From contig NZ_FPIR01000001.1 of NCBI RefSeq assembly GCF_900119155.1, positions 62,001 through 126,000 on the forward strand: a DNA stretch of 64,000 bases. The letters run 5' to 3'. The notes beneath the pieces were generated by a model. It was given only the letters and a program-made list of their open reading frames with translations. It did not search any database and was not told the origin of the DNA. This stretch comes from Ruminococcus sp. YE71 (GTDB lineage: Bacteria; Bacillota; Clostridia; Oscillospirales; Ruminococcaceae). The position numbers and the translations under genes are program-made. The first letter of the stretch is position 1. Each line of letters starts with the position of its first letter. Positions 16,226 through 25,811 of the stretch are shown here, one piece after another.

Positions 16226-18823
16226 ATGAATGTGAACAAGCTGACAAACAAATCAAAGGACGCTCTGCAAGCCGCTCAGACCGTTGCGGCGAGATACTCG
16301 AACCAGACCGTCGATCAGGAACACCTGCTTGAAGCGCTGACTTCGCAGGAGGACGGCTTCGTGCCCGAGATATTCCGCGCACTGGGCGCCGACCCGACAG
16401 GCGTTGCGAACGCGGCGGATGCGGCTGTTGCGAAACTGCCGAGGGTGCAGACTTCGGCTTCGCAGGACAATATCTACATTTCGAGCGAGCTGAACCGCGC
16501 TCTTGCGGAAGCAGAGACAGTCGCTGACAGGATGCAGGACAGCTACGTTTCGGTGGAGCACATCCTGCTGGGTATGCTCGAAGCCCCGAACAGCGCTGTG
16601 ACAGAGATATTCAAGGTGTTCGGCATCACGAAGGAGAAGGTGCTGACCTCGCTGAAAACTCTGCGCGGAAATCAGCAGGTGACTTCGCAGGATCCCGAGG
16701 ACACATATAACGTGCTGAAAAAGTACGGTCAGGATCTGGTGGAGACTGCCCGCGCAGGCAAGCTCGACCCCGTTATCGGGCGTGACAGCGAGATAAGAAA
16801 CGTCATCCGCATCCTCTCGCGTAAGACAAAGAACAACCCCGTGCTGATAGGCGAGCCCGGCGTCGGCAAGACAGCCGTAGTCGAGGGTCTTGCACAGCGT
16901 ATAGTCAAGGGCGACGTGCCCGAAAATCTGAAAGACAGACAGGTGTTCTCGCTGGATATGGGTGCGCTCATCGCAGGCGCGAAGTACCGCGGCGAGTTCG
17001 AGGAAAGGCTCAAAGCCGTATTGCAGGAGGTCAAGAAGAGCGACGGACGCATCATCCTCTTCATCGATGAGCTGCACACCATCGTCGGTGCAGGCAAGAC
17101 CGACGGCGCTATGGACGCGGGCAACCTGCTGAAACCGATGCTCGCAAGGGGCGAACTGCACTGCATCGGTGCGACCACCCTCAACGAGTACAGAGAGTAT
17201 ATCGAGAAGGACGCCGCGCTCGAAAGACGTTTCCAGACGGTGCTCGTTGCGGAGCCCGACGTTGAGGACACCATCGCGATACTGCGTGGTCTGAAGGAGC
17301 GCTACGAGGTGTTCCACGGCGTGAAGATTCAGGACGCGGCGCTCATCGCGGCGGCTCAGCTGTCCGACAGGTATATCACCGACCGTTTCCTGCCCGACAA
17401 GGCCATCGACCTCATCGACGAAGCCTGCGCACTCATCCGCACCGAGATGGATTCGATGCCGACCGAGCTGGATGAAGTAAGGCGCGAGATCATGCGCCAC
17501 GAGATCGAGGAAGCCGCCCTCAAAAAGGAGACCGACAAGCTGGCGGAAGAACAGCTCGAATCGGTACAGAAGGAACTGGCGGAACTCCGCGACAGGTTCA
17601 ACAGCATGAAGGCGAAGTGGGAGAACGAAAAGAGCGCTATCACGGGCGTTCAGAAGCTGCGTGAGGACATCGAGGCCTGCAACGCCGAGATCGAAAAGGC
17701 GGAGCGTGAGTACGACCTTGAAAAGCTCGCCGAGCTGAAATACGGCAGGCTCCCCGAGCTGAAATCACAGCTGGAGGAGAAGGAGAAAGCCGCCGAGGAA
17801 AGCTCGGGCAGCAACACCCTGCTCCGCGACCGCGTCACCGACGAGGAGATCGCACGCATCGTCGGCAGGTGGACGGGCATACCTGTCTCGAAACTGATGG
17901 AGGGCGAGCGCGAGAAGCTGCTGACCCTCGGCGAGACGCTCCACAAGAGGGTCATCGGGCAGGACGAAGCGGTGCAGAAGGTCACCGAAGCGATCTGGCG
18001 TTCGAGGGCAGGCATCGCGAACCCGAACCAGCCCATCGGCTCGTTCCTCTTCCTCGGACCTACGGGCGTCGGCAAGACGGAGCTGGCGAAGGCGCTGGCT
18101 CAGGCGCTGTTCGACGACGAGCGCAACATGGTGCGCATAGATATGTCGGAGTACATGGAGAAGTTCAGCGTGAGCAGACTGATCGGAGCGCCTCCGGGAT
18201 ACGTGGGCTACGAGGAGGGCGGTCAGCTGACCGAAGCGGTTCGCCGCAGACCCTACTCGGTAGTGCTTCTCGACGAGGTGGAGAAGGCGCATCCCGATGT
18301 GTTCAACATCCTGTTGCAGGTGCTTGACGACGGGCGCATCACCGACTCGCAGGGGCGGACGGTGGACTTCAAGAACACCATCATCATCCTGACCTCGAAC
18401 CTCGGTTCGCAGTCGCTGCTGGAGGGCATTCAGGAGGACGGCACCATCGCGGAGAGCGCGAAGAGCGAGGTCGAAGGGCTGCTGAAGCGCAGTTTCAGAC
18501 CCGAGTTCCTGAACAGGCTCGACGAGATAGTTTACTACAAGCCGCTGATGAAGAGGGAGATAACGGGCATCGTAAAGCTGATGCTCGAAGCGCTCGACAA
18601 GCGTCTTGAGGACAAGCGCATCAACGTCGAGGTCACCGACAGAGCGATGACCGCCATCATCGACAAGGGCTTCGACCCAGCATTCGGCGCAAGACCTCTC
18701 AGACGTTTCATACAGCGCCACATCGAAACGATGATCGCTCACAGCATACTCGCAGGCGAGGTGGGCATGGACAGCACCGTTACCGTGGACTTCGACAACG
18801 ACAAGTTTTTCATCGTTCGCTGA
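16226..18823 (+). CDS. clpB: Disaggregase chaperone ClpB
   Basis: 865 residues, normal for ClpB. The Clp N domain (about 1-145, with two LLEAL/LLGML repeats) is followed by AAA module 1 with Walker A GEPGVGKT near residue 209 and Walker B LFIDELHT. Next is the coiled-coil M domain (about 400-520, Glu/Lys rich), then AAA module 2 with GPTGVGKT near 611, Walker [14 protein letters not shown], and the C-terminal dimerisation segment ending in [10 protein letters not shown]. The protein works with DnaK to extract polypeptides from aggregates using ATP. The M domain separates it from ClpA/ClpC. A strong terminator follows. Confidence 0.97.
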   Translation: MNVNKLTNKSKDALQAAQTVAARYSNQTVDQEHLLEALTSQEDGFVPEIFRALGADPTGVANAADAAVAKLPRVQTSASQDNIYISSELNRALAEAETVADRMQDSYVSVEHILLGMLEAPNSAVTEIFKVFGITKEKVLTSLKTLRGNQQVTSQDPEDTYNVLKKYGQDLVETARAGKLDPVIGRDSEIRNVIRILSRKTKNNPVLIGEPGVGKTAVVEGLAQRIVKGDVPENLKDRQVFSLDMGALIAGAKYRGEFEERLKAVLQEVKKSDGRIILFIDELHTIVGAGKTDGAMDAGNLLKPMLARGELHCIGATTLNEYREYIEKDAALERRFQTVLVAEPDVEDTIAILRGLKERYEVFHGVKIQDAALIAAAQLSDRYITDRFLPDKAIDLIDEACALIRTEMDSMPTELDEVRREIMRHEIEEAALKKETDKLAEEQLESVQKELAELRDRFNSMKAKWENEKSAITGVQKLREDIEACNAEIEKAEREYDLEKLAELKYGRLPELKSQLEEKEKAAEESSGSNTLLRDRVTDEEIARIVGRWTGIPVSKLMEGEREKLLTLGETLHKRVIGQDEAVQKVTEAIWRSRAGIANPNQPIGSFLFLGPTGVGKTELAKALAQALFDDERNMVRIDMSEYMEKFSVSRLIGAPPGYVGYEEGGQLTEAVRRRPYSVVLLDEVEKAHPDVFNILLQVLDDGRITDSQGRTVDFKNTIIILTSNLGSQSLLEGIQEDGTIAESAKSEVEGLLKRSFRPEFLNRLDEIVYYKPLMKREITGIVKLMLEALDKRLEDKRINVEVTDRAMTAIIDKGFDPAFGARPLRRFIQRHIETMIAHSILAGEVGMDSTVTVDFDNDKFFIVR

Positions 18824-18922
18824 GAAACAGAAATAAGGATCAAAAACAGGCTTTTGTGATATTTGCTATGGGCGGTTCGGCGCTTTTTGGGGATATCACG
18901 GGTGGTTTTTATATGAGTATGT

Positions 18923-18963
18923 GCCGCTTTCGGGAGGGTTGTTTCCCGAAAGCGGCTTTTTTT
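18923..18963 (+). terminator. clpB terminator
   Basis: A perfect 13-bp stem, gccgctttcggga (18923-18935) and tcccgaaagcggc (18944-18956), followed by seven T. Confidence 0.92.
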
Positions 18964-19011
18964 GTATGATGGGGTGAATTTTGCGGAGTTAAAATTCGTG
19001 CGGTATGTCTA

Positions 19012-19039
19012 TTGATTTTTCGTGTGGGCGGAGTATGAT
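19012..19039 (+). promoter_or_regulatory. Possible promoter of the phage-type lysis cassette
   Basis: TTGATT (19012-19017) and TATGAT (19034-19039), spacer 16 bp, about 180 bp before the first gene. The rest of 18964-19222 shows no gene and no other clear signal. Confidence 0.4.
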
Positions 19040-19222
19040 AGAAAGTGCAGAGAGGGGAAATCGTTTCACTTGCAGGCGGTCGGGCTTTACGGGTCGATGT
19101 ACGACAGAGAGTCAAGATACGCTTCCGTAAGGGCGGCAGGCGGCAGTAAACGAACTTATCTCTTATCTTTCATCCGTTTTCTTTGAGGCAGACATTAACA
19201 TAAGAAGGAGTGATCTCATACT

Positions 19223-19789
19223 ATGGAACATACGGCTGTAATCAATGCCGATCTTTCCTGCCGTTCGGTGCCTGCGGACATTTGCGCGAAGCAGGGCGAT
19301 TCGGGCAGGTATGTGAGGGTGAGGTTCCGTTCGGGCGGAAAGGCTTTTGACCTGACTGACGCGGCTTCGACTGAGATACGCGTGAAGAAGCCCGACGGCA
19401 CTATCACCATCACACCCGGCGTCCTTGAAACGGGCGGCGCGGTCTATCCGCTGACGGCTCAGAGCCTGAACACCGCAGGCGAGGGCAGGGCGGAATTCAT
19501 GCTCTACGACGGGAACGGGACGCTCATTTCCACCGTTCCTGCGAGACTTATCATCGCGGCTTCTCCTGCGGGGGACGAGGCGGCGGCTTCGACAAACGAT
19601 TTCGGGCAGTACAGAACTCGGCTCACGGCGATAGAGGGCAGGCTGTCCTCGCTGAGTTTTCTTCGGGTGACCGACGAGCAGTACGCCGAACTCACGCCGA
19701 GGGAGAACACGCTGTACTTTGTGGACGGCACGGGCGGAAATATCACGCTGTATCTCGGAAGTGTGCAGCTGCTTGAGGTGAGAGCGTGA
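19223..19789 (+). CDS. Phage baseplate/tail-like protein (BppU N-terminal type)
   Basis: 188 residues, start with an AGAAGGAG site. The N-terminal 105 residues form a beta-rich domain with DLTDAASTEIRVKKPDGT and then VYPLTAQSLNTAGEGRAEF, a pattern seen in BppU/upper-baseplate N-terminal domains of siphophages of Firmicutes. A linker with Gln/Ala and a small C-terminal domain (YAELTPRENTLYFVDGTGG, common in phage tail proteins) follow. Its stop overlaps the next start (TGATG). It is the only tail-like gene here, so it is either the last remnant of a prophage or part of a reused lysis cassette. Confidence 0.65.
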   Translation: MEHTAVINADLSCRSVPADICAKQGDSGRYVRVRFRSGGKAFDLTDAASTEIRVKKPDGTITITPGVLETGGAVYPLTAQSLNTAGEGRAEFMLYDGNGTLISTVPARLIIAASPAGDEAAASTNDFGQYRTRLTAIEGRLSSLSFLRVTDEQYAELTPRENTLYFVDGTGGNITLYLGSVQLLEVRA

Positions 19790-20001
19790 TGCCGAGCGAG
19801 GTAATGGTCGCTCTGCTGTCGCTGGCGGGGACGTTCTTCGGGACGTTCGGGGGCATTCGGCTCATGTCCTACCGCATCGAACAGCTGGAGCGGAAGGTGG
19901 AGAAGCACAACAGCGTGGTGGAGCGGATGGCGGTGATGGAGCACCGCATGGAGAACGCTTCACGCAGGCTGGACGTTATCGAAAGCGAGGTCGGGAAATG
20001 A
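19789..20001 (+). CDS. Small membrane/coiled-coil protein, XhlA-like
   Basis: 70 residues. One hydrophobic N-terminal segment (VMVALLSLAGTFFGTFGGI) is followed by a charged helix with heptad-like spacing (IEQLERKVEKHNSVVERMAVMEHRME). Phage haemolysin XhlA proteins have the reverse order, coil then membrane segment, so the name is by context: it lies between a tail-like and a holin-like gene. It starts inside the previous stop codon and overlaps the next gene by 4 bp (ATGA). Confidence 0.7.
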   Translation: MPSEVMVALLSLAGTFFGTFGGIRLMSYRIEQLERKVEKHNSVVERMAVMEHRMENASRRLDVIESEVGK

Positions 20002-20189
20002 AAGAAGCACTCACGAGGTTCATCAGGGTCAAGTCGGCGGTGACGCTGACGCTCACCGCGGCGTTCTGCGGACTGGCGTACAGGGGCGTCATCAGCGGAA
20101 CGGAATTCATGACCATTTACACGACTGTCATGGCGTTCTATTTCGGGACGCAGGCAGGCGACAGGAAGGAGGACGGGAATGGCAGATAA
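19998..20189 (+). CDS. Holin-like small membrane protein
   Basis: 63 residues with two hydrophobic stretches (AVTLTLTAAFCGLAY and FMTIYTTVMAFYFGT) and a charged C-terminus (DRKEDGNGR). Size, topology and position directly before an endolysin gene are those of a phage holin, which lets the lysin cross the membrane. It overlaps the genes on both sides (ATGA at 19998, and 11 bp with the lysin). Confidence 0.7.
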   Translation: MKEALTRFIRVKSAVTLTLTAAFCGLAYRGVISGTEFMTIYTTVMAFYFGTQAGDRKEDGNGR

Positions 20190-21045
20190 AAGGGGCATCG
20201 ACATTTCGGCTTATCAGGGTTCGCCCGATTTCGCGAAGCTGAAAGGGAAGGTCGATTTCATCATCCTTCGGGCAGGCTACGGCAGGTATCCGAGTCAGAA
20301 GGACAAGAGTTTCGAGCGCAATTACGCCGAATGCAGGCGGCTGGGGATACCTGTCGGGGCGTACTGGTTCAGCTACGCGGTCAACGCCGCCGACGCGAAG
20401 CGCGAAGCCGCCGCCTGTGCGGAAGTGCTCAGGGGGAAGAAGTTCGAGTACCCCATCTACTTTGATGTAGAGGGAAAATCGCTGGTGGACAAGGCGACGG
20501 TCAGCGCGATGTGCGAGACATTTTGTTCGGCGATGGAAAAGCAGGGCTGGTTCGCAGGCATCTACATCAGCCGCAGTCCTGCACAGACCATGCTGACCGA
20601 AAAGGTCGCGTCGAGGTACGCCTTGTGGCTCGCGGAGTACGGCGGCAGGCTCAACTGGTCGGGGGACGTCGGGATGTGGCAGAACAGTTCGTCGGGGAAG
20701 GTCAGCGGCATCAGCGGAAACGTGGACACGGATATTTGCTACGTGGACTACCCGAAGCTCATCAGGGCGAAGGGACTGAACGGCTTCAAGGCGGACGGAA
20801 AGCCCGTGCTGGACAACGTCGGTTTCAGGAAGGGCGACAGGAGCGAGGGCGTGCTCGCCTACAAGCTGATGCTGAAACTCGCGGACGAGGCAGGCGTCGT
20901 CAGCGCGGCTGTCGATGAAAACAACACCTTCGGCGAAGGCACCCTCAAAGCAACAAACGCCCTGCTCGCCAAGTGGGGCTACGCAGAAAACGGCATCGCA
21001 GGCGAGGGCGTCCTTAAAAGGCTGTACTCTATTTTGAAACGATAG
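20179..21045 (+). CDS. GH25 endolysin (N-acetylmuramidase) with C-terminal binding domain
   Basis: 288 residues with no signal peptide, as expected for a holin-dependent endolysin. The GH25 domain (1-200) is intact: GIDIS with Asp8, RAGYG, GAYWFSYA, and YFDVEG with Asp96 and Glu98, the catalytic DxE. The C-terminal 85 residues (FRKGDRSEGVLAYKLMLKLA onward) resemble a peptidoglycan-binding helical domain. It cleaves the MurNAc-GlcNAc bond. Ribosome site AGGAGG at 20167. It ends the four-gene cassette, and repeat R1b follows within 10 bp. Confidence 0.92.
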   Translation: MADKRGIDISAYQGSPDFAKLKGKVDFIILRAGYGRYPSQKDKSFERNYAECRRLGIPVGAYWFSYAVNAADAKREAAACAEVLRGKKFEYPIYFDVEGKSLVDKATVSAMCETFCSAMEKQGWFAGIYISRSPAQTMLTEKVASRYALWLAEYGGRLNWSGDVGMWQNSSSGKVSGISGNVDTDICYVDYPKLIRAKGLNGFKADGKPVLDNVGFRKGDRSEGVLAYKLMLKLADEAGVVSAAVDENNTFGEGTLKATNALLAKWGYAENGIAGEGVLKRLYSILKR

Positions 21046-21055
21046 AGCGTGTCAA

Positions 21056-21399
21056 CTGGGGGAAACCTTTCTGAAGAAAGGTTCTCCCCTTGCCGTGCGA
21101 AGCTAAGGCGGCCCCCATTCCAAAGACTTTTAATATGTCTTCAGATGGATGTGAAGGGCAAAATAGGCTCTCGACGTTTCAAGAGAGACAAAAAAAATAA
21201 CGCCCAATGATGAAAGAATCACCATTGAACGTCTTTTTGGCAAGGGGCTCGCCATTTCACAAGAGAACCACTATCTTCCCGACCAAAACTATCTTTATCA
21301 GCATTACACCTCTTGCCAAAAAGTATTAAAAGTTTTAGTGAGGGGGGTTGGGGGAAGACCCTTTTTCAAAAGGGTCTCCCCCAAGAAAAACCGCCCGTC
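21056..21399 (+). repeat. Interspersed repeat R1, copy b (full length)
   Basis: It has the same architecture as R1a: gggggaaacc hairpin, mini-motif at 21092, cccccattccaaagactttt, an inner ctttttggcaagggg arm answered by cctcttgccaaaaag, tattaaaagttttagtgagg, and the 3' hairpin gggggaagacccttttt/aaaagggtctccccc. The central 90 bases differ most between copies. It fills the gap between two convergent genes. Confidence 0.85.
21092..21111 (+). repeat. 20-bp mini-motif, copy 2 (in R1b)
   Basis: gccgtgcgaagctaaggcgg, at the same point of the repeat as in R1a. Confidence 0.8.
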
Positions 21400-21410
21400 A
21401 GCAACACAAC

Positions 21411-22217
21411 CTAAGCTATGTTGTAGGCTTGTTCGACGAGGTGTTTGGCTCTTTTGACGCGTTCGTCCTGAACGGTGGTGACGGATTTTTCGGCAGCGGT
21501 CTTTACTGCCATCCGTGCCTGTTCTTTTCGGCCGCTGTCGAGGTAGCAGGCTGCGAGACCGAGCCAGTCTTCGCAGAGAACGTCACGGGCTGTCGTGCAG
21601 CCGATGGACTGCATGAAAAGTTCTTCGGCGCGGACTTTGTTTCCGCACATATACTCATACGACGCGAGCGTGTGCTTGACCGACGCTGCGAGGTGCTTGT
21701 CCGTCACTGTGGTCAGCCATTTTTCGCCAGAAGCAAAGATCCTGTCGGCTTCGGGCTTATCGCCGAGCATCACAGCTCCGTAGAGGTAAGTGTTCATGTA
21801 GACCTGCTTCTGCCGTCTGTCGAGGGCTTCAAAATCGAGCTTTCCGAGCGTGCCGAAGCCTTCTTTGAAATGTCCGCCGTCGATGAGGAACTGTGCTGTC
21901 ACGAGCCGGGATAGTTCGCCGCATCCGCGCTTTTCGCACTTCGCGTTCCAGTCGGCGAGCAAGGCGTAGACCTCGGGGCAGTAGCCTTCGGTACTGAGCA
22001 GTTCGGCGATGCGCCGCGTATTCAGTCGCGGCACTCTGCCGAGTTCAAGAAATATCGCGCCCGAGATGGTCACGAATGCGAGGTATATCAGCGGCGGCAG
22101 CGAACCTTTCCAGAATATCCCGCCGAATCGGTCGCCGATGAACAGCGTCAGCGAGGTCAGCGCAGTCGAACTGATGAATATTTTCAGGAAGATAAGGACT
22201 ATTTTTTTCAGATGCAC
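21411..22217 (-). CDS. Membrane protein with TPR-like cytoplasmic region
   Basis: 268 residues. Two hydrophobic segments (about 5-25 and 38-60) are followed by a helical region with TPR-like pairs (VYALLADWNAKCE, YLYGAVMLGDKPEADRIF, WLGLAACYLDSGRKEQARM). The start is GTG at 22217 with AGAGGTGA very close to it, so the exact start is uncertain; no later Met is near. I do not recognise the family. It lies between repeats R1b and R2c and has no obvious operon partner. Confidence 0.7.
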   Translation of the reverse strand: MHLKKIVLIFLKIFISSTALTSLTLFIGDRFGGIFWKGSLPPLIYLAFVTISGAIFLELGRVPRLNTRRIAELLSTEGYCPEVYALLADWNAKCEKRGCGELSRLVTAQFLIDGGHFKEGFGTLGKLDFEALDRRQKQVYMNTYLYGAVMLGDKPEADRIFASGEKWLTTVTDKHLAASVKHTLASYEYMCGNKVRAEELFMQSIGCTTARDVLCEDWLGLAACYLDSGRKEQARMAVKTAAEKSVTTVQDERVKRAKHLVEQAYNIA

Positions 22218-22292
22218 TCACCTCTTTCGGGGTTGTTTTTGTTGTGGGCGTGGGGATGTGAGTTCGCTCGAATCGCTTCGCTCTCTCTCGAA

Positions 22293-22528
22293 ATAAAATC
22301 GGCAAATCTGTTGTTCTTGATAGATTGTGATGGAACATCATGACGCGCCTTTTGGGACGGGTGTTTTGGGATTTGCCGATTTTATATTTATAGGGGGGAC
22401 GTTTGTTCGCTTACATTTCAGAGCGACCTTTCTTGCGTGCCTCCGGCGGCTGGGGGGACCCTTTGAAAAGGGTCACCCCCCAGACCCCCTCCTAAACTTT
22501 TTAATCCCCGGCGAACACGGGACGGTTG
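22293..22528 (+). repeat. Interspersed repeat R2, copy c
   Basis: The head pair ataaaatcggcaaatc (22293-22308) and gatttgccgattttat (22370-22385) is identical to R2b. The middle differs (cttgcgtgcctccggcggc). The hairpin ggggggaccctttgaaaagg, cctcctaaacttttt and the tail gaacacgggacgg are shared. It lies between the divergently oriented start of the TPR-like gene and the end of tspO. Confidence 0.8.
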
Positions 22529-22562
22529 TTTCTTTTTATTATAGCACATTCTTTCGGGTTTG

Positions 22563-23036
22563 TCAAAGGTTCAGATACGCTATGCCTGCGGACAGGTACA
22601 GCGCAAACGCCGTCCATATCAGATACGGCGCCGTCAACAGCGCCGCAGGTCGCCTTACCTTCGCAAACAGGTACACCGTGTACCCCACTGCCGCCATCAG
22701 CGCCGCCGATACCGCCAATCCACCTATCACCGAACCTGCGCCGAAAAACACAGGCGAATACAGAAAGTTCACGAAAAGCTGTACCCCGAACGTCGTCAGC
22801 GCTCTTTTCCTCAGCGCGTGGTCGGACAGGTACACGATGTACGCGGCCGCTCCCATCAGCGCGTACAGTATCGCCCACACCACAGGGAACACCATCGGCG
22901 GCGGCGTGAACGGCGGCTTCGTCAGCGCGGCATACACCACCCCGAATCCCCCGCCTGCCGTCAGAGCCGACAACGCCCCCACAAGCTCGCACCCCGCAAT
23001 AAAGATGAACAGCGTGGTCACATCAAATTTCTTCAT
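22563..23036 (-). CDS. tspO: TspO/MBR family protein
   Basis: 157 residues from the ATG at 23036, which has a GAGGTG site; an upstream in-frame codon at 23054 is less likely. Five membrane helices are expected. The signature block KPPFTPPPMVFPVVWAILY and the last helix LIWTAFALYLSAGIAYLN identify the family, which binds porphyrins and other small hydrophobic ligands and acts as a stress-linked transporter or degrader. Its role in this organism is unknown. It stands between R2c and R1c. Confidence 0.93.
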   Translation of the reverse strand: MKKFDVTTLFIFIAGCELVGALSALTAGGGFGVVYAALTKPPFTPPPMVFPVVWAILYALMGAAAYIVYLSDHALRKRALTTFGVQLFVNFLYSPVFFGAGSVIGGLAVSAALMAAVGYTVYLFAKVRRPAALLTAPYLIWTAFALYLSAGIAYLNL

Positions 23037-23187
23037 AAAAATCACCTCGAACAAGTATATGTCCGCCCGCGGGATTTTATCACAAAAAAGCCCCCCTGCG
23101 GCTGTTGCACCAACAGGGAGACTTTCTGTATTGTGGGATTTTGATGAAGTCGTTTGTTTGTTCTTCGGGGGAGCGACTGGGGGAAAC

Positions 23188-23207
23188 CCGCCTTAGCTTC
23201 GCACGGC
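23188..23207 (-). repeat. 20-bp mini-motif, copy 3 (inverted, in the 5' hairpin of R1c)
   Basis: ccgccttagcttcgcacggc on the plus strand. It interrupts gggggaaacc...gaagaaaggtt and leaves the rest of the hairpin intact. Confidence 0.82.
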
Positions 23208-23228
23208 TTGAAGAAAGGTTCTCCCCTT

Positions 23229-23248
23229 GCCGTGCGAAGCTAAGGCGG
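23229..23248 (+). repeat. 20-bp mini-motif, copy 4 (in R1c)
   Basis: gccgtgcgaagctaaggcgg at the usual place after the 5' hairpin; it forms an inverted pair with the copy at 23188. Confidence 0.82.
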
Positions 23249-23506
23249 CCCCCATTCCAAAGACTTTTAATATGTTGTTCGATTGTTGTGGTCGGGAAGG
23301 TAGTCCCTTGACATTTCAAGAGATGTCATCTGATGAATACGCTCAAATGGCGCGTAACGCTCTATTGAACGTCTTTTTGGCAAGGTCAGGCTATATAACA
23401 GAAGAACTACAATCTTTCCTACCTCTACAAAGTCAGGAAGAATCACCCAAAAGCCAAAAAGTATTAAAAGTTTTAGTGAGGGGGTTTGGGGGAAGACCCT
23501 TTTTTT

Positions 23507-23526
23507 GCCGTGCGAAGCTAAGGCGG
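23507..23526 (+). repeat. 20-bp mini-motif, copy 5 (in the 3' hairpin of R1c)
   Basis: gccgtgcgaagctaaggcgg stands between gggggaagacccttttt and ggtctccccc, in place of the caaaag loop seen in R1b. Confidence 0.82.
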
Positions 23527-23640
23527 TGGTCTCCCCCAAGAGATCCCCGCACTCATGAAGTGGTCAAAAACGCGAAAGGGTGCGTCGAGGAGACCGTTGG
23601 ACGGCTGCTCGGCGCACCCCATTGTGCGTGGTTTAGGTTT

Positions 23641-25725
23641 TTACTTTACGTAGAACAGGAGCTGCTCGTAGGTCGGGTACGGCCAGTACTTTTCGCCGCA
23701 GAGAGCTTCCATCTCATCGGCAGGCTTACGGAGAGCCGCCATCTTTTCGAGGACTACCTCGTGGAAGAACTTAGCTGTTTCTTCGGTATCGGTGAGCTTA
23801 GCCACCTTTTCCTCAGCCTCTTCGAGTTCGCCGAGAGCCTTGTAAGTCTGTGCAGCGTATGCGGACAGTTTTGTTACAAGTTCCTTCTCAACGGTCAGGT
23901 CAGCGCCGAGTGCGCCTGCGGTAGCAGCGGTATCGCTGAGATCCTTCACATAGCTCATTACAGCGGGAAGGATATCCTTCTTAGCCATATCGATCATGGT
24001 CTTAGCTTCGATATTGATAGTCTTGCAGTACTCGTCGAGGAGGATCTCAACGCGGGACTCAAGCTCTACCTTCGAGTATACGCCGTGCTTCGAGAGAACT
24101 TCAACGTTCTTATCGAGCAGGTATACGGGGATAGCATCGGGAGTGGAGCGCAGGTTCAGCAGACCTCTCTTCTCAGCCTCTGCCACCCACTCATCGGAGT
24201 AGCCGTTGCCGTTGAAGATGATGCGCTTGTTCTCTACGATAGTCTCCTTGATGAGGGCATCGAGTGTGCTGCGGAAGTCGGAAGCGTCCTTGAGCTTCTC
24301 ATAGAACTGGTCGAGGACTTCTGCAACGATGGTGTTCATGATGGTCATAGGACCTGCGCAGCTGAGTCTCGAACCCGGGCTGCGGAACTCGAACTTGTTG
24401 CCTGTGAAAGCGAACGGCGAGGTGCGGTTTCTGTCGGTAGTATCCTTCGGGAAGGAAGGCAGAACGTCTACGCCGATCTCCATAGTGGTCTTGCCGTGCT
24501 TTTCGGGCTTGTGGCCTTCTGCAAGAGCCTCGATTATCTCATTGAGCTCGTCGCCGAGGAAGATGGAGATGATAGCGGGAGGTGCCTCGTTAGCGCCGAG
24601 TCTGTGGTCGTTGCCTGCGGTAGCCACGGACGCTCTGAGCAGATCCTGATAGTCATTAACAGCCTTGATAACTGCTACAAGGTAGGTCAGGAACACTGCG
24701 TTCTCGGCAGGGGTCTTGCCGGGGTCGAGGAGGTTAACGCCGGTATCGGTGGATACCGACCAGTTGTTGTGCTTACCCGAACCATTGACGCCCTCGAAAG
24801 GCTTTTCGTGGAGCAGGCACTTGAAGCCGTGCTTTCTTGCGGTGCGCTTCATCAGCTCCATAGTCAGCTGGTTGTGGTCGGTAGCGATGTTTGTTGTATT
24901 GTAGATAGGAGCCAGCTCGTGCTGAGCGGGAGCCACCTCGTTATGCTTGGTCTTAGCGCAGATGCCGAGTCTCCAGAGCTGTTCGTCGAGGTCAGCCATA
25001 TAGCCGTTTACTCTGGTCTTGATAGTACCGAAGTAGTGATCCTCAAGTTCCTGACCCTTGGGTGCGGGAGCGCCGAAGAGGGTTCTGCCTGCGAGGATGA
25101 GGTCTTTTCTGTGGGAGTACATCTCGCGGTCTACGAGGAAGTATTCCTGCTCGGGGCCTACGTTTGCGGTAACTCTTGTAACGTCATCCATACCGAAGAG
25201 TTTCAGAAGTCTTACGGAGGACTTGTCGAGAGCCTCCATAGATCTCAGAAGCGGAGTCTTCTTATCGAGTGCCTCGCCCGTGTAGGAGCAGAAAGCAGTC
25301 GGGATGCAGAGGGATGTACCTTTTATAAATGCGTAGGAGGTAGGATCCCATGCGGTGTAGCCTCTTGCCTCAAAAGTTGCTCTCAGTCCGCCCGAGGGGA
25401 ACGAGGACGCATCAGGCTCGCCCTTAACGAGCTCCTTACCTGAAAACTCCATGATGACCTTGCCGTCGCCCACAGGGGTGATGAAGCTGTCGTGCTTCTC
25501 GGCGGTGATACCTGTCATCGGCTGGAACCAGTGAGTATAGTGAGTGCAGCCCTTTTCAACTGCCCACTCCTTCATAGCCGCAGCCACAACATTTGCCACC
25601 TCAATATCGAGGGGCTTGCCCGACTCGATAGTCTTTTTAAGAGCCTTGTAGACCGACTTAGGGAGTCTCTGCTGCATGACCGTCTCATTAAACACGTCTG
25701 TTCCGAAGATCTCGGGGATATTCAT
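23641..25725 (-). CDS. glnN: Glutamine synthetase type III
   Basis: 694 residues, the length of GSIII (GlnN), which makes glutamine from glutamate, ammonia and ATP. The N-terminal GSIII-specific region carries GTDVFNE and THWFQPMTG; then come the ATP/metal segments [39 protein letters not shown], the [10 protein letters not shown] loop, and [16 protein letters not shown]. The C-terminal 150 residues are helical. The gene is monocistronic, with an AGGAGG site. Its leader has a full-consensus promoter followed at once by an intrinsic terminator, so attenuation by nitrogen status is likely (inference). Confidence 0.96.
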   Translation of the reverse strand: MNIPEIFGTDVFNETVMQQRLPKSVYKALKKTIESGKPLDIEVANVVAAAMKEWAVEKGCTHYTHWFQPMTGITAEKHDSFITPVGDGKVIMEFSGKELVKGEPDASSFPSGGLRATFEARGYTAWDPTSYAFIKGTSLCIPTAFCSYTGEALDKKTPLLRSMEALDKSSVRLLKLFGMDDVTRVTANVGPEQEYFLVDREMYSHRKDLILAGRTLFGAPAPKGQELEDHYFGTIKTRVNGYMADLDEQLWRLGICAKTKHNEVAPAQHELAPIYNTTNIATDHNQLTMELMKRTARKHGFKCLLHEKPFEGVNGSGKHNNWSVSTDTGVNLLDPGKTPAENAVFLTYLVAVIKAVNDYQDLLRASVATAGNDHRLGANEAPPAIISIFLGDELNEIIEALAEGHKPEKHGKTTMEIGVDVLPSFPKDTTDRNRTSPFAFTGNKFEFRSPGSRLSCAGPMTIMNTIVAEVLDQFYEKLKDASDFRSTLDALIKETIVENKRIIFNGNGYSDEWVAEAEKRGLLNLRSTPDAIPVYLLDKNVEVLSKHGVYSKVELESRVEILLDEYCKTINIEAKTMIDMAKKDILPAVMSYVKDLSDTAATAGALGADLTVEKELVTKLSAYAAQTYKALGELEEAEEKVAKLTDTEETAKFFHEVVLEKMAALRKPADEMEALCGEKYWPYPTYEQLLFYVK

Positions 25726-25811
25726 ACCAATTCCTCCTGTAAAGTATGCTTGTTCGCAGCCTTCATATCCTGCAAAACGCCGTCGTTCCGAGTGATACGG
25801 AGCTGTAAATC

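Larger units (their letters stand above)
23175..23560 (+). repeat. Interspersed repeat R1, copy c, carrying three mini-motifs
   Basis: Same order as R1a/b, but both GC-rich hairpins are altered by the 20-bp motif. In the 5' hairpin it lies inverted (23188-23207). The usual copy follows at 23229. In the 3' hairpin a third copy (23507) replaces the loop and part of one arm. The inner right arm has decayed to cccaaaagccaaaaag. The end ccccgcactcatgaa matches R1a. With its flanks it fills 23037-23640. Confidence 0.85.

Noticed and set aside
19223-21045. Complete prophage
   Set aside because: Only a tail-like gene and lysis genes are present; capsid, terminase, replication and integrase genes are absent on both sides.
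5372-23560. CRISPR array
   Set aside because: The repeated units are few, far apart, of unequal length and internally palindromic; there is no regular repeat-spacer pattern and no cas gene.
23227-25443. 738-codon plus-strand open frame across R1c and glnN
   Set aside because: It is the antisense shadow of glnN extended into the repeat; there is no ribosome site at its start.
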